A stretch of DNA of 34,737 nt, taken from positions 1 to 34,737 of the forward strand of contig JAAXZS010000022.1 in NCBI GenBank assembly GCA_012719745.1. Direction: 5' to 3'. Each line of letters opens with the position of its first letter. The first letter of the stretch is position 1. A model generated the notes under the pieces. The model was not told the DNA's origin. It saw only the letters and a list, made by a program, of their open reading frames with translations, and did no database searches. Positions 16,704-24,558 of this stretch are shown in pieces. Both the position numbers and the translations under genes were made by a program. The DNA comes from Clostridiales bacterium. Lineage in GTDB: Bacteria > Bacillota > Clostridia > Oscillospirales > Oscillospiraceae.

Positions 16704-18113
16704 ATGGAATATTTGGGTATTACATATAACGGCGGCTGTCAGCCGGCGCTGGATCAGGATTTCATTCCCATGGGTGCCTGGATGGACGCCTATGAAAAGG
16801 GTGCCAACCATCCCATCGCCATCGCGGTGGAACGGAACGGCGGACAGATCACCGTTTACCGCACCTGTATTTACGCAACGGCGGAAAAACGGGCGGCGGA
16901 CTGGCGGTACGTGGAGCGCTGCGTCAAATTCCTGCTGTGGTCGGTGGGCGGATTTCGGGTGTACTTGCAAGGCTGCGATGAAATTGCCCGGCGCTTGCAG
17001 ACGGAATATGTATACGATGAGGTGGATGAGACTGTAAGGGGGAACCGCTGGTTCGATGTGCAGTTTATGTCCGATGTATTTGAGCGGGGCTTTTCCATTG
17101 TTTCCTGCCATGAGGCGGATTTTCCGTCGGAGCGGGAGAGCGCTTGCTCCGTGGGCTATCATACGCAGGGCTGCCGCATCGGCTTTGACGCCGGCGGTTC
17201 CGACCGGAAGGTGTCCGCCGTCATTGACGGAGAGACCGTCTATTCCGAAGAGGTGGTGTGGAGTCCCAAGACCCACGCCGATCCCCAGTATCATTTTAAC
17301 GAGATCGTTTCGGCCTTTCGCACGGCGGCGTCCCATATGCCCAGGGTGGACGGCATCGGCGTTTCCTCCGCGGGGGTGTTTATCGGCAACGCGCCTATGG
17401 TGTCCTCCCTTTTCATCGCGGTGCCCCGGGAAAAAGAGGTGCGCCGACTGGTGAAGACGGTTTATGACCGGGCGGCAGAGGCAATCGGGCCGGATGTCCC
17501 CATTGTGGTGGCCAATGACGGCGATGTTACAGCGCTGGCCGGTGCCATGGGGATGCATGTGACGGCAGTCATGGGTCTTGCCATGGGCACATCGGAGGCG
17601 GTAGGCTATGTAGACCGCTCCGGAAAGATTAAGGGTTGGTTCAATGAGCTGGCCTTTGCGCCGGTGGATCTCAGCGAGCAGGCCTCTGCCGATGGATGGT
17701 CAACGGATATTGGGGTGGGCTGCCAGTATTTTTCTCAGGATGCTGTTATCCGACTGGCTGTTCCGGCCGGTATCATTCTGCCTGAAAATCTGACGCCGGC
17801 GGAAAAGCTCCGTGAAGTGCAGATACTCATGGAGAAAAAGGACCCCCGCGCTGTGCGGATTTTTGAGAGTATCGGCTGCTATCTGGCCCACACCCTTCAC
17901 CTGTACAGCCGGTTTTATGACATGGATTATGTGATGGTACTGGGGCGGGTCATGTCCGGCACAGGCGGCGACACGGTTTTGAATGTCTGCCGCCGGGTAC
18001 TGCTGGCGGATTATCCTGCTTTGGCAAAAAAACTGACGGTGCAACTGCCCGACGAGAAAACGCGCCGGGTGGGACAGGCCGTGGCAGCAGCCAGTCTGCC
18101 GGAAACCAGATAA
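16704..18113 (+). CDS. ROK-like sugar kinase with N-terminal extension
   Basis: A 469-aa protein. The ROK/ASKHA kinase part starts near residue 150: phosphate loop GFDAGGSDRKVSAVI, then VPIVVANDGDVTALAG with the catalytic Asp, GLAMGTSEAVGYV, and a late GRVMSGTGGD. The ROK zinc motif CxCGxxGCxE is not present; the matching region reads DIGVGCQYFSQD. The first 150 residues are an extra domain of unknown fold. It probably phosphorylates a hexose or amino sugar in the same pathway as its neighbours. GGGGGAG precedes ATG 16704. Confidence 0.75.
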   Translation: MEYLGITYNGGCQPALDQDFIPMGAWMDAYEKGANHPIAIAVERNGGQITVYRTCIYATAEKRAADWRYVERCVKFLLWSVGGFRVYLQGCDEIARRLQTEYVYDEVDETVRGNRWFDVQFMSDVFERGFSIVSCHEADFPSERESACSVGYHTQGCRIGFDAGGSDRKVSAVIDGETVYSEEVVWSPKTHADPQYHFNEIVSAFRTAASHMPRVDGIGVSSAGVFIGNAPMVSSLFIAVPREKEVRRLVKTVYDRAAEAIGPDVPIVVANDGDVTALAGAMGMHVTAVMGLAMGTSEAVGYVDRSGKIKGWFNELAFAPVDLSEQASADGWSTDIGVGCQYFSQDAVIRLAVPAGIILPENLTPAEKLREVQILMEKKDPRAVRIFESIGCYLAHTLHLYSRFYDMDYVMVLGRVMSGTGGDTVLNVCRRVLLADYPALAKKLTVQLPDEKTRRVGQAVAAASLPETR

Positions 18114-18134
18114 AAGAAAAGGGAGGCAACCATC

Positions 18135-19268
18135 TTGCTTTATCAAAATGCTTTACTTTTTACCGGCGATTTTCGCTTTATCAAGGGCAGCTTTGAAACG
18201 GAAAACGGTAAGTTTACCAAGGTTTACGAGGGAGTCACCTCCCAAAATGGCGTCAATCTGGGCGGCGCGTTGGTGCTGCCGGGACTCATTGATGTGCATA
18301 ACCACGGCAATTCCGGCGCCGACTTTTCCGACGGAGACGGAGACGGCCTTTTGAAGATGGCCGCCTATCTGGGGCGCTGCGGCGTCACCTCCTTTGCCCC
18401 CGCTTCCATGACGCTGCCCTATGAGGTGCTGGGTCGGGCTTTTGCCACCGCCCAGGACTTGTATCAACAGCGCCCGGCGGGACATGCCAAGCTTTTAGGC
18501 ATTCAAATGGAGGGCCCCTTTTTCTCGCCCGCCAAAAAGGGGGCACAGAACGGTGACTATCTCCGGGTTCCGGATTTTGAAGCCTTTTACAAGCTCTATG
18601 CCGCCTGTGATGGATTGATCCGCATTGTGGATATAGCGCCGGAGTTGCCGGGCGCTCTGGATTTTATTAAAAGAGCAAAGAGTCTGTGCACCGTCTCCAT
18701 TGCTCATACGGATGCCTCCTACGAACAGGCCAAGGCGGCCATCGACGCCGGAGCCTCCCATGTGACCCACCTTTACAATGCTATGCCGCCGCTCCACCAC
18801 CGCAAGCCCGGCGTTATCGGCGCAGCGGCGGAAAATTCTGCTGTTCGGGCAGAGCTAATCTGCGACGGAATGCATGTGCATCCCTCCGCCGTTCGTCTGG
18901 CCTTTTCCCTTTTCGGCGGGGAGCGGATGGTGCTTATCTCCGATGCCCTGCGTTGCTGCGGCATGGAGGAGGGAACTTATGATCTGGGCGGCCAGCAGGT
19001 GGAGATGAAGGATGGCGTCTGCAAGCTGCCGGACGGCACACTGGCTGGCTCTGTGACACATCTCTTTGACTGCATGAAAAACGCCATTTCCTTTGGTGTG
19101 CCCGCCGCAGATGCCATCCGGGCCGCCACCTATAACCCTGCCTGCGCCCTGGGCGTGGAGGATCGGGTGGGCTCCATTGAAGTGGGAAAGGATGCGGATT
19201 TTGTGATCTGCTCGCCGCTTTATGAGCGTCTGGCCGTCTATATCGATGGAGAAAAGGTGCCTGATTAA
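18135..19268 (+). CDS. nagA: N-acetylglucosamine-6-phosphate deacetylase
   Basis: A 377-aa amidohydrolase with the NagA landmarks in order: LPGLIDVHNHG (about 48-58), QMEGPFFSP with metal-ligand Glu (near 125), IAHTDASYEQA and HLYNAMPPLHHRKPG (His ligands and phosphate site), and LISDAL with the catalytic Asp (near 265). It removes the acetyl group of GlcNAc-6-P in the cytosol. The start is TTG 18135, placed by GGGAGG at 18121; no nearby ATG fits. Last gene of the operon. No nagB (deaminase) is in the window. Confidence 0.9.
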   Translation: MLYQNALLFTGDFRFIKGSFETENGKFTKVYEGVTSQNGVNLGGALVLPGLIDVHNHGNSGADFSDGDGDGLLKMAAYLGRCGVTSFAPASMTLPYEVLGRAFATAQDLYQQRPAGHAKLLGIQMEGPFFSPAKKGAQNGDYLRVPDFEAFYKLYAACDGLIRIVDIAPELPGALDFIKRAKSLCTVSIAHTDASYEQAKAAIDAGASHVTHLYNAMPPLHHRKPGVIGAAAENSAVRAELICDGMHVHPSAVRLAFSLFGGERMVLISDALRCCGMEEGTYDLGGQQVEMKDGVCKLPDGTLAGSVTHLFDCMKNAISFGVPAADAIRAATYNPACALGVEDRVGSIEVGKDADFVICSPLYERLAVYIDGEKVPD

Positions 19269-19279
19269 AAGAACAGAAA

Positions 19280-19305
19280 AGGCGCCCCGCTTTTGCGGGG
19301 CGCCC
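19280..19305 (-). terminator. Terminator between convergent nagA and spore protein gene
   Basis: GGCGCCCCGC, TTTT, GCGGGGCGCC. The U-run is on the minus strand; the plus-strand tail (CCATTTATT) is weak. Confidence 0.8.
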
Positions 19306-19331
19306 CATTTATTAGAAAGCAGAAAACAAAA

Positions 19332-19529
19332 TTACAGGTTCTTTTCGTAAGACTCGATCATCTTTTTGACCATCTGGCCGCCCACGGAACCAGCCTCACG
19401 GGAGGTCAGCTCACCGTTGTAACCGTTCTTCAGGTTCACGCCTACTTCAGAGGCAGCTTCCATCTTGAACTTATCCATCGCGGCGCGAGCCTCAGGAACG
19501 TTCAGCTTATTGGTATTGTTACTGGACAT
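19332..19529 (-). CDS. Alpha/beta-type small acid-soluble spore protein (copy 1)
   Basis: A 65-aa protein with the full alpha/beta SASP signature: NVPEARAAMDKFKMEAASEV in outline, then GVNLKNGYNGELTSREAGSVGG split across residues 30-51, and KKMIESYEKNL end. The germination protease site is M-E-A-A-S-E (residues 23-28). These proteins coat and protect DNA in the dormant spore. AAAGGAGAT precedes ATG 19529. A SigG-like promoter lies 55 bp upstream. It is nearly identical to the copy at 21229. Confidence 0.97.
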   Translation of the reverse strand: MSSNNTNKLNVPEARAAMDKFKMEAASEVGVNLKNGYNGELTSREAGSVGGQMVKKMIESYEKNL

Positions 19530-19584
19530 GTCGAAATCTCCTTTCTCATTGATTCAGCGATAGACCTTTTTGCTATCGCAGTCA

Positions 19585-19613
19585 TATCTTACCCCGGACT
19601 CGGGCCGCTATGC
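19585..19613 (-). promoter_or_regulatory. Candidate SigG promoter of SASP copy 1
   Basis: Minus strand GCATA (19613-19609), 17 bp, TAAGATA (19591-19585); -35 exact, -10 five of seven against CATNHTA. Confidence 0.5.
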
Positions 19614-19668
19614 ACAGAGATCTGTGGTAATTTCAGGAACAATATCAGAAATGATAAAAGCGTTTGGA

Positions 19669-19697
19669 TTGCAAAAAATCAATGAGCGCGTTATACT
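19669..19697 (+). promoter_or_regulatory. SigA promoter of pepD
   Basis: TTGCAA (19669-19674), 17 bp, TATACT (19692-19697). Confidence 0.75.
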
Positions 19698-19734
19698 GCC
19701 ATTATCAATTATATTTATAAAGAGGAGCTTTATT

Positions 19735-21174
19735 ATGCGTGTATTGGAACAACTGGAGCCCTCCCGTGTCCTCCGGTATTTTGAGGATCTGTGCGCTATT
19801 CCCCACGGCTCCGGTCATACGAAGGCCATCAGCGATTATTGTGTGCGCTTCGCGAAAGATCATGGTCTTTCCTGCCGGCAGGACGGGGCCAATAATGTAA
19901 TCATTGTCAAGGAGGCAGCCCCGGGCTATGAGTCGGCGCCCACCGTAATTTTGCAGGGGCATCTGGACATGGTTTGTGAAAAAATACCCGGCTGCACCAT
20001 TGATATGGAAAAAGAAGGACTGTGTCTGACGGTGGACGGTGATCTGGTGCGGGCCGAGGGCACCACGCTGGGCAGCGACGATGGTATTGCCGTGGCGATG
20101 GCATTGGCGGTGCTGGACGATGACGATATATCTCACCCCCGACTGGAGGTGGTGCTGACTACCGACGAGGAGATCGGAATGCTGGGTGCCGCGGCGCTGG
20201 ACACCGCCTCTATGGAAGGCCGGATCATGCTGAATTTGGATTCCGAGGAGGAGGGCGTGTTCATCGTGGGCTGCGCCGGCGGTGTGACGGCCGAATGCAA
20301 TCTGCCGGTGGAGCGGCGGGAGGAACGCGCCGCTACTTGGGCCATCACGGTGGATGGTCTGACAGGCGGTCATTCCGGCTCCGAGATCGACAAAGGCCGC
20401 GCTATGTCCAACCTGCTGATGGGCCGGGTGCTGTATGCCCTCCGGGAGGCCGGCGTGCGCCTTGTATCGGTGGAGGGCGGATTGAAGGATAACGCCATTT
20501 CCCGAACCACCACGGCGGAGGTTACCTGTCAGGATGCGGGAGCGCTTTCAAAAATCGTGGCCGATATGGAAGAGGTCTTACAGCGAGAATATGCAAAGAC
20601 CGACCCGAATCTGTCCGTCAGATGGCGGCAAAACGAGGTTCATGATGTGTCGCTCATGACAGAAAAGAGTACCGCGGCAGCGGTCTGTATGCTCGCCTGC
20701 TTTCCCAAGGGAGTGCAGGTCATGAGCCGGGAGATACCGGGTCTTGTACAGACATCATTGAATCTGGGAATTCTGCGCACAGAGCCGACCCGTGTCACCG
20801 CCTCCTTCTGCGTCCGCAGCTCCGTAAAAAGTCAGAAGCGGATGTTGGTGGAGCGCCTGATGTGTCTCATGGAAAATCTGGGAGGCACGGTGCGCTGCAG
20901 CGGCGATTATCCCGCCTGGGAATATGAGGAGAAATCACCTCTGCGGGAGCTGATGACGGAGGTGTTTGCTGCCCAGTACGGTCATCCACCCAGGGTAGAG
21001 GTCATGCATTCCGGTGTGGAGTGTGGGCTGCTCTCCGACAAGCTGCCGGGTCTGGACTGCGTGTCCTTTGGCCCTGAGCTGCGGGACATCCATACGCCCC
21101 GGGAGAATATGAGCCTTTCTTCTGTACGGCGCACTTGGGCATTGACACTGGAAGTGCTCCGGCGACTGAGATAA
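19735..21174 (+). CDS. pepD: Aminoacyl-histidine dipeptidase (PepD, M20C)
   Basis: A 479-aa metallopeptidase, close to the length of E. coli PepD. M20 landmarks are LQGHLDMV (metal His76, catalytic Asp78), GTTLGSDDGIAVA (bridging Asp), TTDEEIGMLGA (catalytic Glu and metal Glu), GGHSGSEI (lid-domain His) and HSGVECG near the end. It is cytosolic and hydrolyses Xaa-His and other dipeptides. AGAGGAG precedes ATG 19735; in-frame codons upstream overlap the promoter. A forespore gene flanks it on each side but its own promoter is SigA type. Confidence 0.93.
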   Translation: MRVLEQLEPSRVLRYFEDLCAIPHGSGHTKAISDYCVRFAKDHGLSCRQDGANNVIIVKEAAPGYESAPTVILQGHLDMVCEKIPGCTIDMEKEGLCLTVDGDLVRAEGTTLGSDDGIAVAMALAVLDDDDISHPRLEVVLTTDEEIGMLGAAALDTASMEGRIMLNLDSEEEGVFIVGCAGGVTAECNLPVERREERAATWAITVDGLTGGHSGSEIDKGRAMSNLLMGRVLYALREAGVRLVSVEGGLKDNAISRTTTAEVTCQDAGALSKIVADMEEVLQREYAKTDPNLSVRWRQNEVHDVSLMTEKSTAAAVCMLACFPKGVQVMSREIPGLVQTSLNLGILRTEPTRVTASFCVRSSVKSQKRMLVERLMCLMENLGGTVRCSGDYPAWEYEEKSPLRELMTEVFAAQYGHPPRVEVMHSGVECGLLSDKLPGLDCVSFGPELRDIHTPRENMSLSSVRRTWALTLEVLRRLR

Positions 21175-21180
21175 AAGAGA

Positions 21181-21220
21181 AAAGGGCGTTCCGCCAGATA
21201 AAAGCGGAACGCCCTTTTTT
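21181..21220. terminator. Bidirectional terminator between pepD and SASP copy 2
   Basis: AAAGGGCGTTCCGC, 9-nt loop, GCGGAACGCCCTTT plus T-run. Confidence 0.92.
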
Positions 21221-21228
21221 ATCGGAAA

Positions 21229-21423
21229 TTACAGGTTCTTTTCGTAAGCCTCGATCATCTTTTTGACCATCTGGCCGCCGACGGAACCGGCCTGGCGAGA
21301 GGTAAGATCGCCGTTGTAACCGTTCTTCAGGTTGACGCCCACTTCGGAGGCAGCCTCCATCTTAAACTTGTCCATAGCAGCACGAGCCTCAGGAACATTG
21401 ATCTTGGAAGTGTTGTTAGACAT
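21229..21423 (-). CDS. Alpha/beta-type small acid-soluble spore protein (copy 2)
   Basis: A 64-aa paralog of the 19332 gene. It differs at about six places (N/S, L/I, E/D, E/Q, S/A and one residue missing at the N-terminus); the protease site M-E-A-A-S-E is intact. The start is ATG 21423, after the same AGAAAGGAGAT as copy 1; a longer frame upstream has no ribosome site. A SigG-like promoter lies upstream. Confidence 0.97.
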   Translation of the reverse strand: MSNNTSKINVPEARAAMDKFKMEAASEVGVNLKNGYNGDLTSRQAGSVGGQMVKKMIEAYEKNL

Positions 21424-21492
21424 ATCGAAATCTCCTTTCTCACTTTTTCGGCGATGCCCATTTGAAAAATGACTGATTGAGCATCGTGAGTA

Positions 21493-21521
21493 TAGCATTA
21501 CCGACACAAAGCAAAATATAG
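21493..21521 (-). promoter_or_regulatory. Candidate SigG promoter of SASP copy 2
   Basis: Minus strand CTATA (21521-21517), 17 bp, AATGCTA (21499-21493); one mismatch in each element against GHATR and CATNHTA. Confidence 0.45.
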
Positions 21522-21607
21522 CCGGGCTTGGGCTGGTAAATATTTGACCTTTTTCCAAGAGAGCAGAAAGGCCTGCTTTGCAATATGAACTTAAAATAGA
21601 CTGTTGC

Positions 21608-21636
21608 TTTGCTTATTTTATGGTATAATAAGCAAA
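21608..21636. promoter_or_regulatory. Extended -10 promoter inside a perfect 10-bp dyad (operator)
   Basis: TTTGCTTATT (21608-21617) and AATAAGCAAA (21627-21636) are exact inverted repeats with 9 nt between. TGGTATAAT (21621-21629), an extended -10, lies across the centre. A bound repressor would block the promoter of the downstream small gene. Confidence 0.68.
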
Positions 21637-21697
21637 ATAACGACAAATCACACAACTTTTTATGCGCGGAGGTGACAAACGGCTCAGCCCGGACGCT

Positions 21698-22063
21698 ATG
21701 AATAAGGACAACAATAAAACGATAAAAAGTGATAAAAATTTCGAAGATATACCTGAATTTTGGAATAAATTCAGAGAAGATGTTGTGTTTCAAGAGGAAA
21801 TGCTGACGGAAGAACCGGCACCGGTTGCTGCCGCGGCGCCAAAAGAGTCCGTGCGGGAAGATGTATGTCGGTTGCAGGGGCGTTTGGCCAGACTGGAGGA
21901 GCAGCTGCAAAAAATGCGCGTAATAATTGGGGCGCAAAGGATTGAGGAAGAGGAGCCGGAGGCGGAAACGGAGAAAACAATGGCGCTGTGCGTTCCCGCA
22001 CAGGAGAAAACCAGCCTCTGGCAGAGCATCAAACGACTGCTCCGGGAGCTGTTTTCCGTTTAG
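21698..22063 (+). CDS. Hypothetical acidic coiled-coil protein with amphipathic C-terminus
   Basis: 121 aa from ATG 21698. Residues 1-30 are Lys/Asn-rich, the middle is Pro/Ala/Glu-rich, then a coiled coil (RLQGRLARLEEQLQKMR, about 60-76), a Glu-rich linker, and a terminal amphipathic helix (SLWQSIKRLLRELF) that could bind the membrane. No family recognised. The start is uncertain: a perfect GGAGGTGA lies at 21668-21675, 22 nt upstream, with no ATG/GTG/TTG at normal distance; ATG 21662 is upstream of that site. Stands alone between its dyad promoter and a terminator. Confidence 0.6.
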   Translation: MNKDNNKTIKSDKNFEDIPEFWNKFREDVVFQEEMLTEEPAPVAAAAPKESVREDVCRLQGRLARLEEQLQKMRVIIGAQRIEEEEPEAETEKTMALCVPAQEKTSLWQSIKRLLRELFSV

Positions 22064-22105
22064 AAAGACACTTTAAAATAAGAAAATATGCATAATAATA
22101 CGTGA

Positions 22106-22141
22106 AAAACCGCCTGTATTTCGTGAAATACAGGCGGTTTT
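22106..22141. terminator. Bidirectional terminator
   Basis: AAAACCGCCTGTATTTC, 2-nt loop, GAAATACAGGCGGTTTT; 17-bp perfect stem between convergent genes. Confidence 0.92.
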
Positions 22142-22179
22142 ATTGCAAAAGCTTTCATCGAATTTCATCCGGGGATGCT

Positions 22180-23013
22180 TTAATTGACGAAATGTATTAA
22201 AAATTCGGCCACATCCCGGCAGAGGGTGATCCGCCGGGTGGCAAGAGTGTGGTTGGTGCAGAATTCCTCATAGAAGAAGGTAGAGGCTCGCACGCGCTCC
22301 ATCGCCTCGCACAGGGGATAGCAATGAAGGGATACGGGGGTGTCTTCATCCCGGGTGGCGCCGATGCACAAAATGGGCTTTTGGGAAAGAGCGTCTGTCA
22401 GGGCCGAGAGGCGGAAATCCCGGGCAGGGAGGCTCAGCGCATTCATGAGATTGTCGGCGCTGTAGCCCCGGAGCCAGCCATCACCGCAGCGCAGGACATC
22501 ATTGAGACTGCGACGGCAAATCTCATCTTTCCGGCCCTCCAGATAGAGTCGCCCCACATCAAAGGGGGTGATGAGAACACCGGCTTTTAGTTCTTCATAT
22601 CGAGCCAGCATGTGAGCTGCCACGAAGCCGCCCATGCTATGACCCACCATAAAAAAGTTGTCCCCGTCCAGATTCCATTTCTCCCGGCACTCCATAAGGC
22701 AGGTCAGGATGCTTTCCGTATCCTGCAAGCAGTTTTCAAAGGAAAAATCGCCGTCAGCGCCCCAGGACCCGCTGTAATGATAAGTCATGACCGCAAAACC
22801 TACCCGCCGCAGCGCCTGGGCCAGATCCATGTTCTGCTCGCAGCCGGGATAGCCGTGGGCCAGCAGTACCGTGGGATAGGGGCCGGTGCCGCCGGGGGTA
22901 TAGAGCATGGCGGGAAGATTGCCCCGCTCACCGGGAATAAGACAGCACACTGCGCCGGGCTGCAGCTCGTATTCGGGCAATTCCTGGTCCTGAAAGAGAT
23001 TTGGTATATCCAT
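22180..23013 (-). CDS. Alpha/beta-hydrolase (esterase or peptidase-like)
   Basis: A 277-aa protein: oxyanion region LLAHGYPG (near 50), nucleophile elbow GHSMGG (near 124), acid Asp in GATRDEDTP (near 220) and catalytic His in CTNHTLA (near 254). No signal peptide. Substrate unknown; as the last gene of a glycoside operon it may be a carbohydrate esterase acting inside the cell, which is inference. AAAGGAGAC precedes ATG 23013, 11 bp after the DUF6472 stop. Confidence 0.85.
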   Translation of the reverse strand: MDIPNLFQDQELPEYELQPGAVCCLIPGERGNLPAMLYTPGGTGPYPTVLLAHGYPGCEQNMDLAQALRRVGFAVMTYHYSGSWGADGDFSFENCLQDTESILTCLMECREKWNLDGDNFFMVGHSMGGFVAAHMLARYEELKAGVLITPFDVGRLYLEGRKDEICRRSLNDVLRCGDGWLRGYSADNLMNALSLPARDFRLSALTDALSQKPILCIGATRDEDTPVSLHCYPLCEAMERVRASTFFYEEFCTNHTLATRRITLCRDVAEFLIHFVN

Positions 23014-23024
23014 GTATGTCTCCT

Positions 23025-23192
23025 TTACTGCCGGCGGGCCAGCAGATATTCGTCACCTGGCCGCCAGTAGGGGCAGCTATCATTTCGGGCGGCGAGAAAC
23101 CGCTCCATCTCGTCCTCATCCAGATTTACTTCACAATAATAAGTGTCCTCCTCTTCGTCATAGGAGTAGTACAGGCAGGCTTCACAGTTCAT
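23025..23192 (-). CDS. DUF6472-like small Cys-containing protein, 55 aa
   Basis: Short gene between the symporter and the hydrolase. The N-terminus reads MNCEACLYYSYDEEEDTYYC, followed by an EVNLDEDEMERFL segment and SCPYWRPGDEY. Cys 3, 6, 20 and 40 could bind a metal. The pattern (CxxC, acid run, YYC, DEDEM, CPYxRxGDEY) matches the DUF6472 family known from Clostridia. Its ATG overlaps the symporter stop (ATGA at 23189-23192), so it is translationally coupled. Function unknown. Confidence 0.85.
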   Translation of the reverse strand: MNCEACLYYSYDEEEDTYYCEVNLDEDEMERFLAARNDSCPYWRPGDEYLLARRQ

Positions 23193-24550
23193 TTTTCCTC
23201 CGTATCCCGCAGATCGCCTCGCTGCCGCAAATCGGCAATAATCTGCGAATACAGCGTCTCATCAATTTTGAAATTTTTCCGGTACACAAGATAGCCGATC
23301 ACAATGAACAGCAGCGGAATGGCAAACATGGCACACGTCACCACCAGCTTGCCGCCTGCGTCGATAGCCGCAGCGGCCGTATCACCCTTTTTAATGCCGG
23401 AGAGGATCAGGGACAGGGAAATAAAGGCGGTGGAAAGAGCGCCGCCGATCTTGTTGATCAGGGGCTGAATGGAGAAGGTGATGGATTCGTTCCGCTTACC
23501 CAGTTTCCACTGGCCGTATTCAATGGTATCCGTCAGGAACATCAGCATCAAAAGCTGAATAAAGGCCTGCCCCACAAAGATGATGACGGCGGCTATGGCG
23601 ATCAGCACCAGAGAATGCTCGGCAAAGGCAAAGAGGCCGTAGCCCACCACAACCAGGACCGTGGCGGCGGAGTAGAGCTGTTTGCGGTTATATTTTTTGG
23701 AGAAGAGAGGAAATACGATCAGCGCGGCCAACTGGGCCACGCCGCAGACGCCTGCCAGCACCGCGTACATATTGATATTGCCGAAGAGATATTCCATGTA
23801 ATAGGCGGCAAAGCCTGTAGTAGTGCAGTAGCCCACCATGAAAAGCACCATGGAGAGGGTGACCCACATCAGTTGATCGTTGCCGGTGAGCACATGAAAC
23901 ATCTGACGGATGGTGGTTTTATCCTCTTGCTTGAAGCGGGTGCGGTCTTCCTTCACACCCAGCAGGGGGAAGCAAAGTCCCAGCAGCATCAAGACGCTGA
24001 CCGCCACCGCCACCATAAACCAGGCCTTGGGGGTATTTCCCAGCGCGGTGGTAATGGGCTGCCAGCCCACCATCACGATGTACATGCCGATGTTGGCGCA
24101 GATCCGGGCAAAGGCACCGCAGCTCTCCCGCTCCTTCTGGTCGATGGTCAGACTGGGCAGCATGGTCCAGTAGGCAATGTCGTTGACACCGTAGGTGATA
24201 TCCCAGAGCACATAAGCCAGAGCAAAGATCACTACAAAGGTAACGCCCTTGCCCACGTTGCCGAAGAGCACCAGATAAAAAGCCCCGCTGGCCAAGCCAC
24301 CAATGAGCAGCGGCGGCTTGAATTTCCCCCAGGGGGAGTGGATGTTGTCAATGATAAGCCCTGTAATGGGATCGTTGAGGGCGTCAAAGATCCGCAGCAC
24401 CGACAAAACAAGACTGGTGGCCGCAAAAACGGCGATGGGCAGCGAGAGCACGTTGGAGAGAAAATACAAGAGGGCATTCGCCTCCAGTGCGTAGAACATG
24501 TCCCGCCCCACGGTGCCCAGACCGAAAAAGTATTTATTCCGTTTTACCAT
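23189..24550 (-). CDS. GPH-family sugar:cation symporter (MFS)
   Basis: A 453-aa membrane protein with about 12 helices. The glycoside-pentoside-hexuronide signature is present near the second helix (RIFDALNDPITGLIIDN) with KFKPPLLIGG after it, and the matching half-repeat region lies near residue 210-230. It should import a glycoside or oligosaccharide with Na+ or H+, feeding the two glycoside hydrolases encoded upstream in the operon. Start ATG 24550 is 9 bp from the GH13 stop. Confidence 0.88.
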   Translation of the reverse strand: MVKRNKYFFGLGTVGRDMFYALEANALLYFLSNVLSLPIAVFAATSLVLSVLRIFDALNDPITGLIIDNIHSPWGKFKPPLLIGGLASGAFYLVLFGNVGKGVTFVVIFALAYVLWDITYGVNDIAYWTMLPSLTIDQKERESCGAFARICANIGMYIVMVGWQPITTALGNTPKAWFMVAVAVSVLMLLGLCFPLLGVKEDRTRFKQEDKTTIRQMFHVLTGNDQLMWVTLSMVLFMVGYCTTTGFAAYYMEYLFGNINMYAVLAGVCGVAQLAALIVFPLFSKKYNRKQLYSAATVLVVVGYGLFAFAEHSLVLIAIAAVIIFVGQAFIQLLMLMFLTDTIEYGQWKLGKRNESITFSIQPLINKIGGALSTAFISLSLILSGIKKGDTAAAAIDAGGKLVVTCAMFAIPLLFIVIGYLVYRKNFKIDETLYSQIIADLRQRGDLRDTEEK

Positions 24551-24558
24551 AGTTCCAA

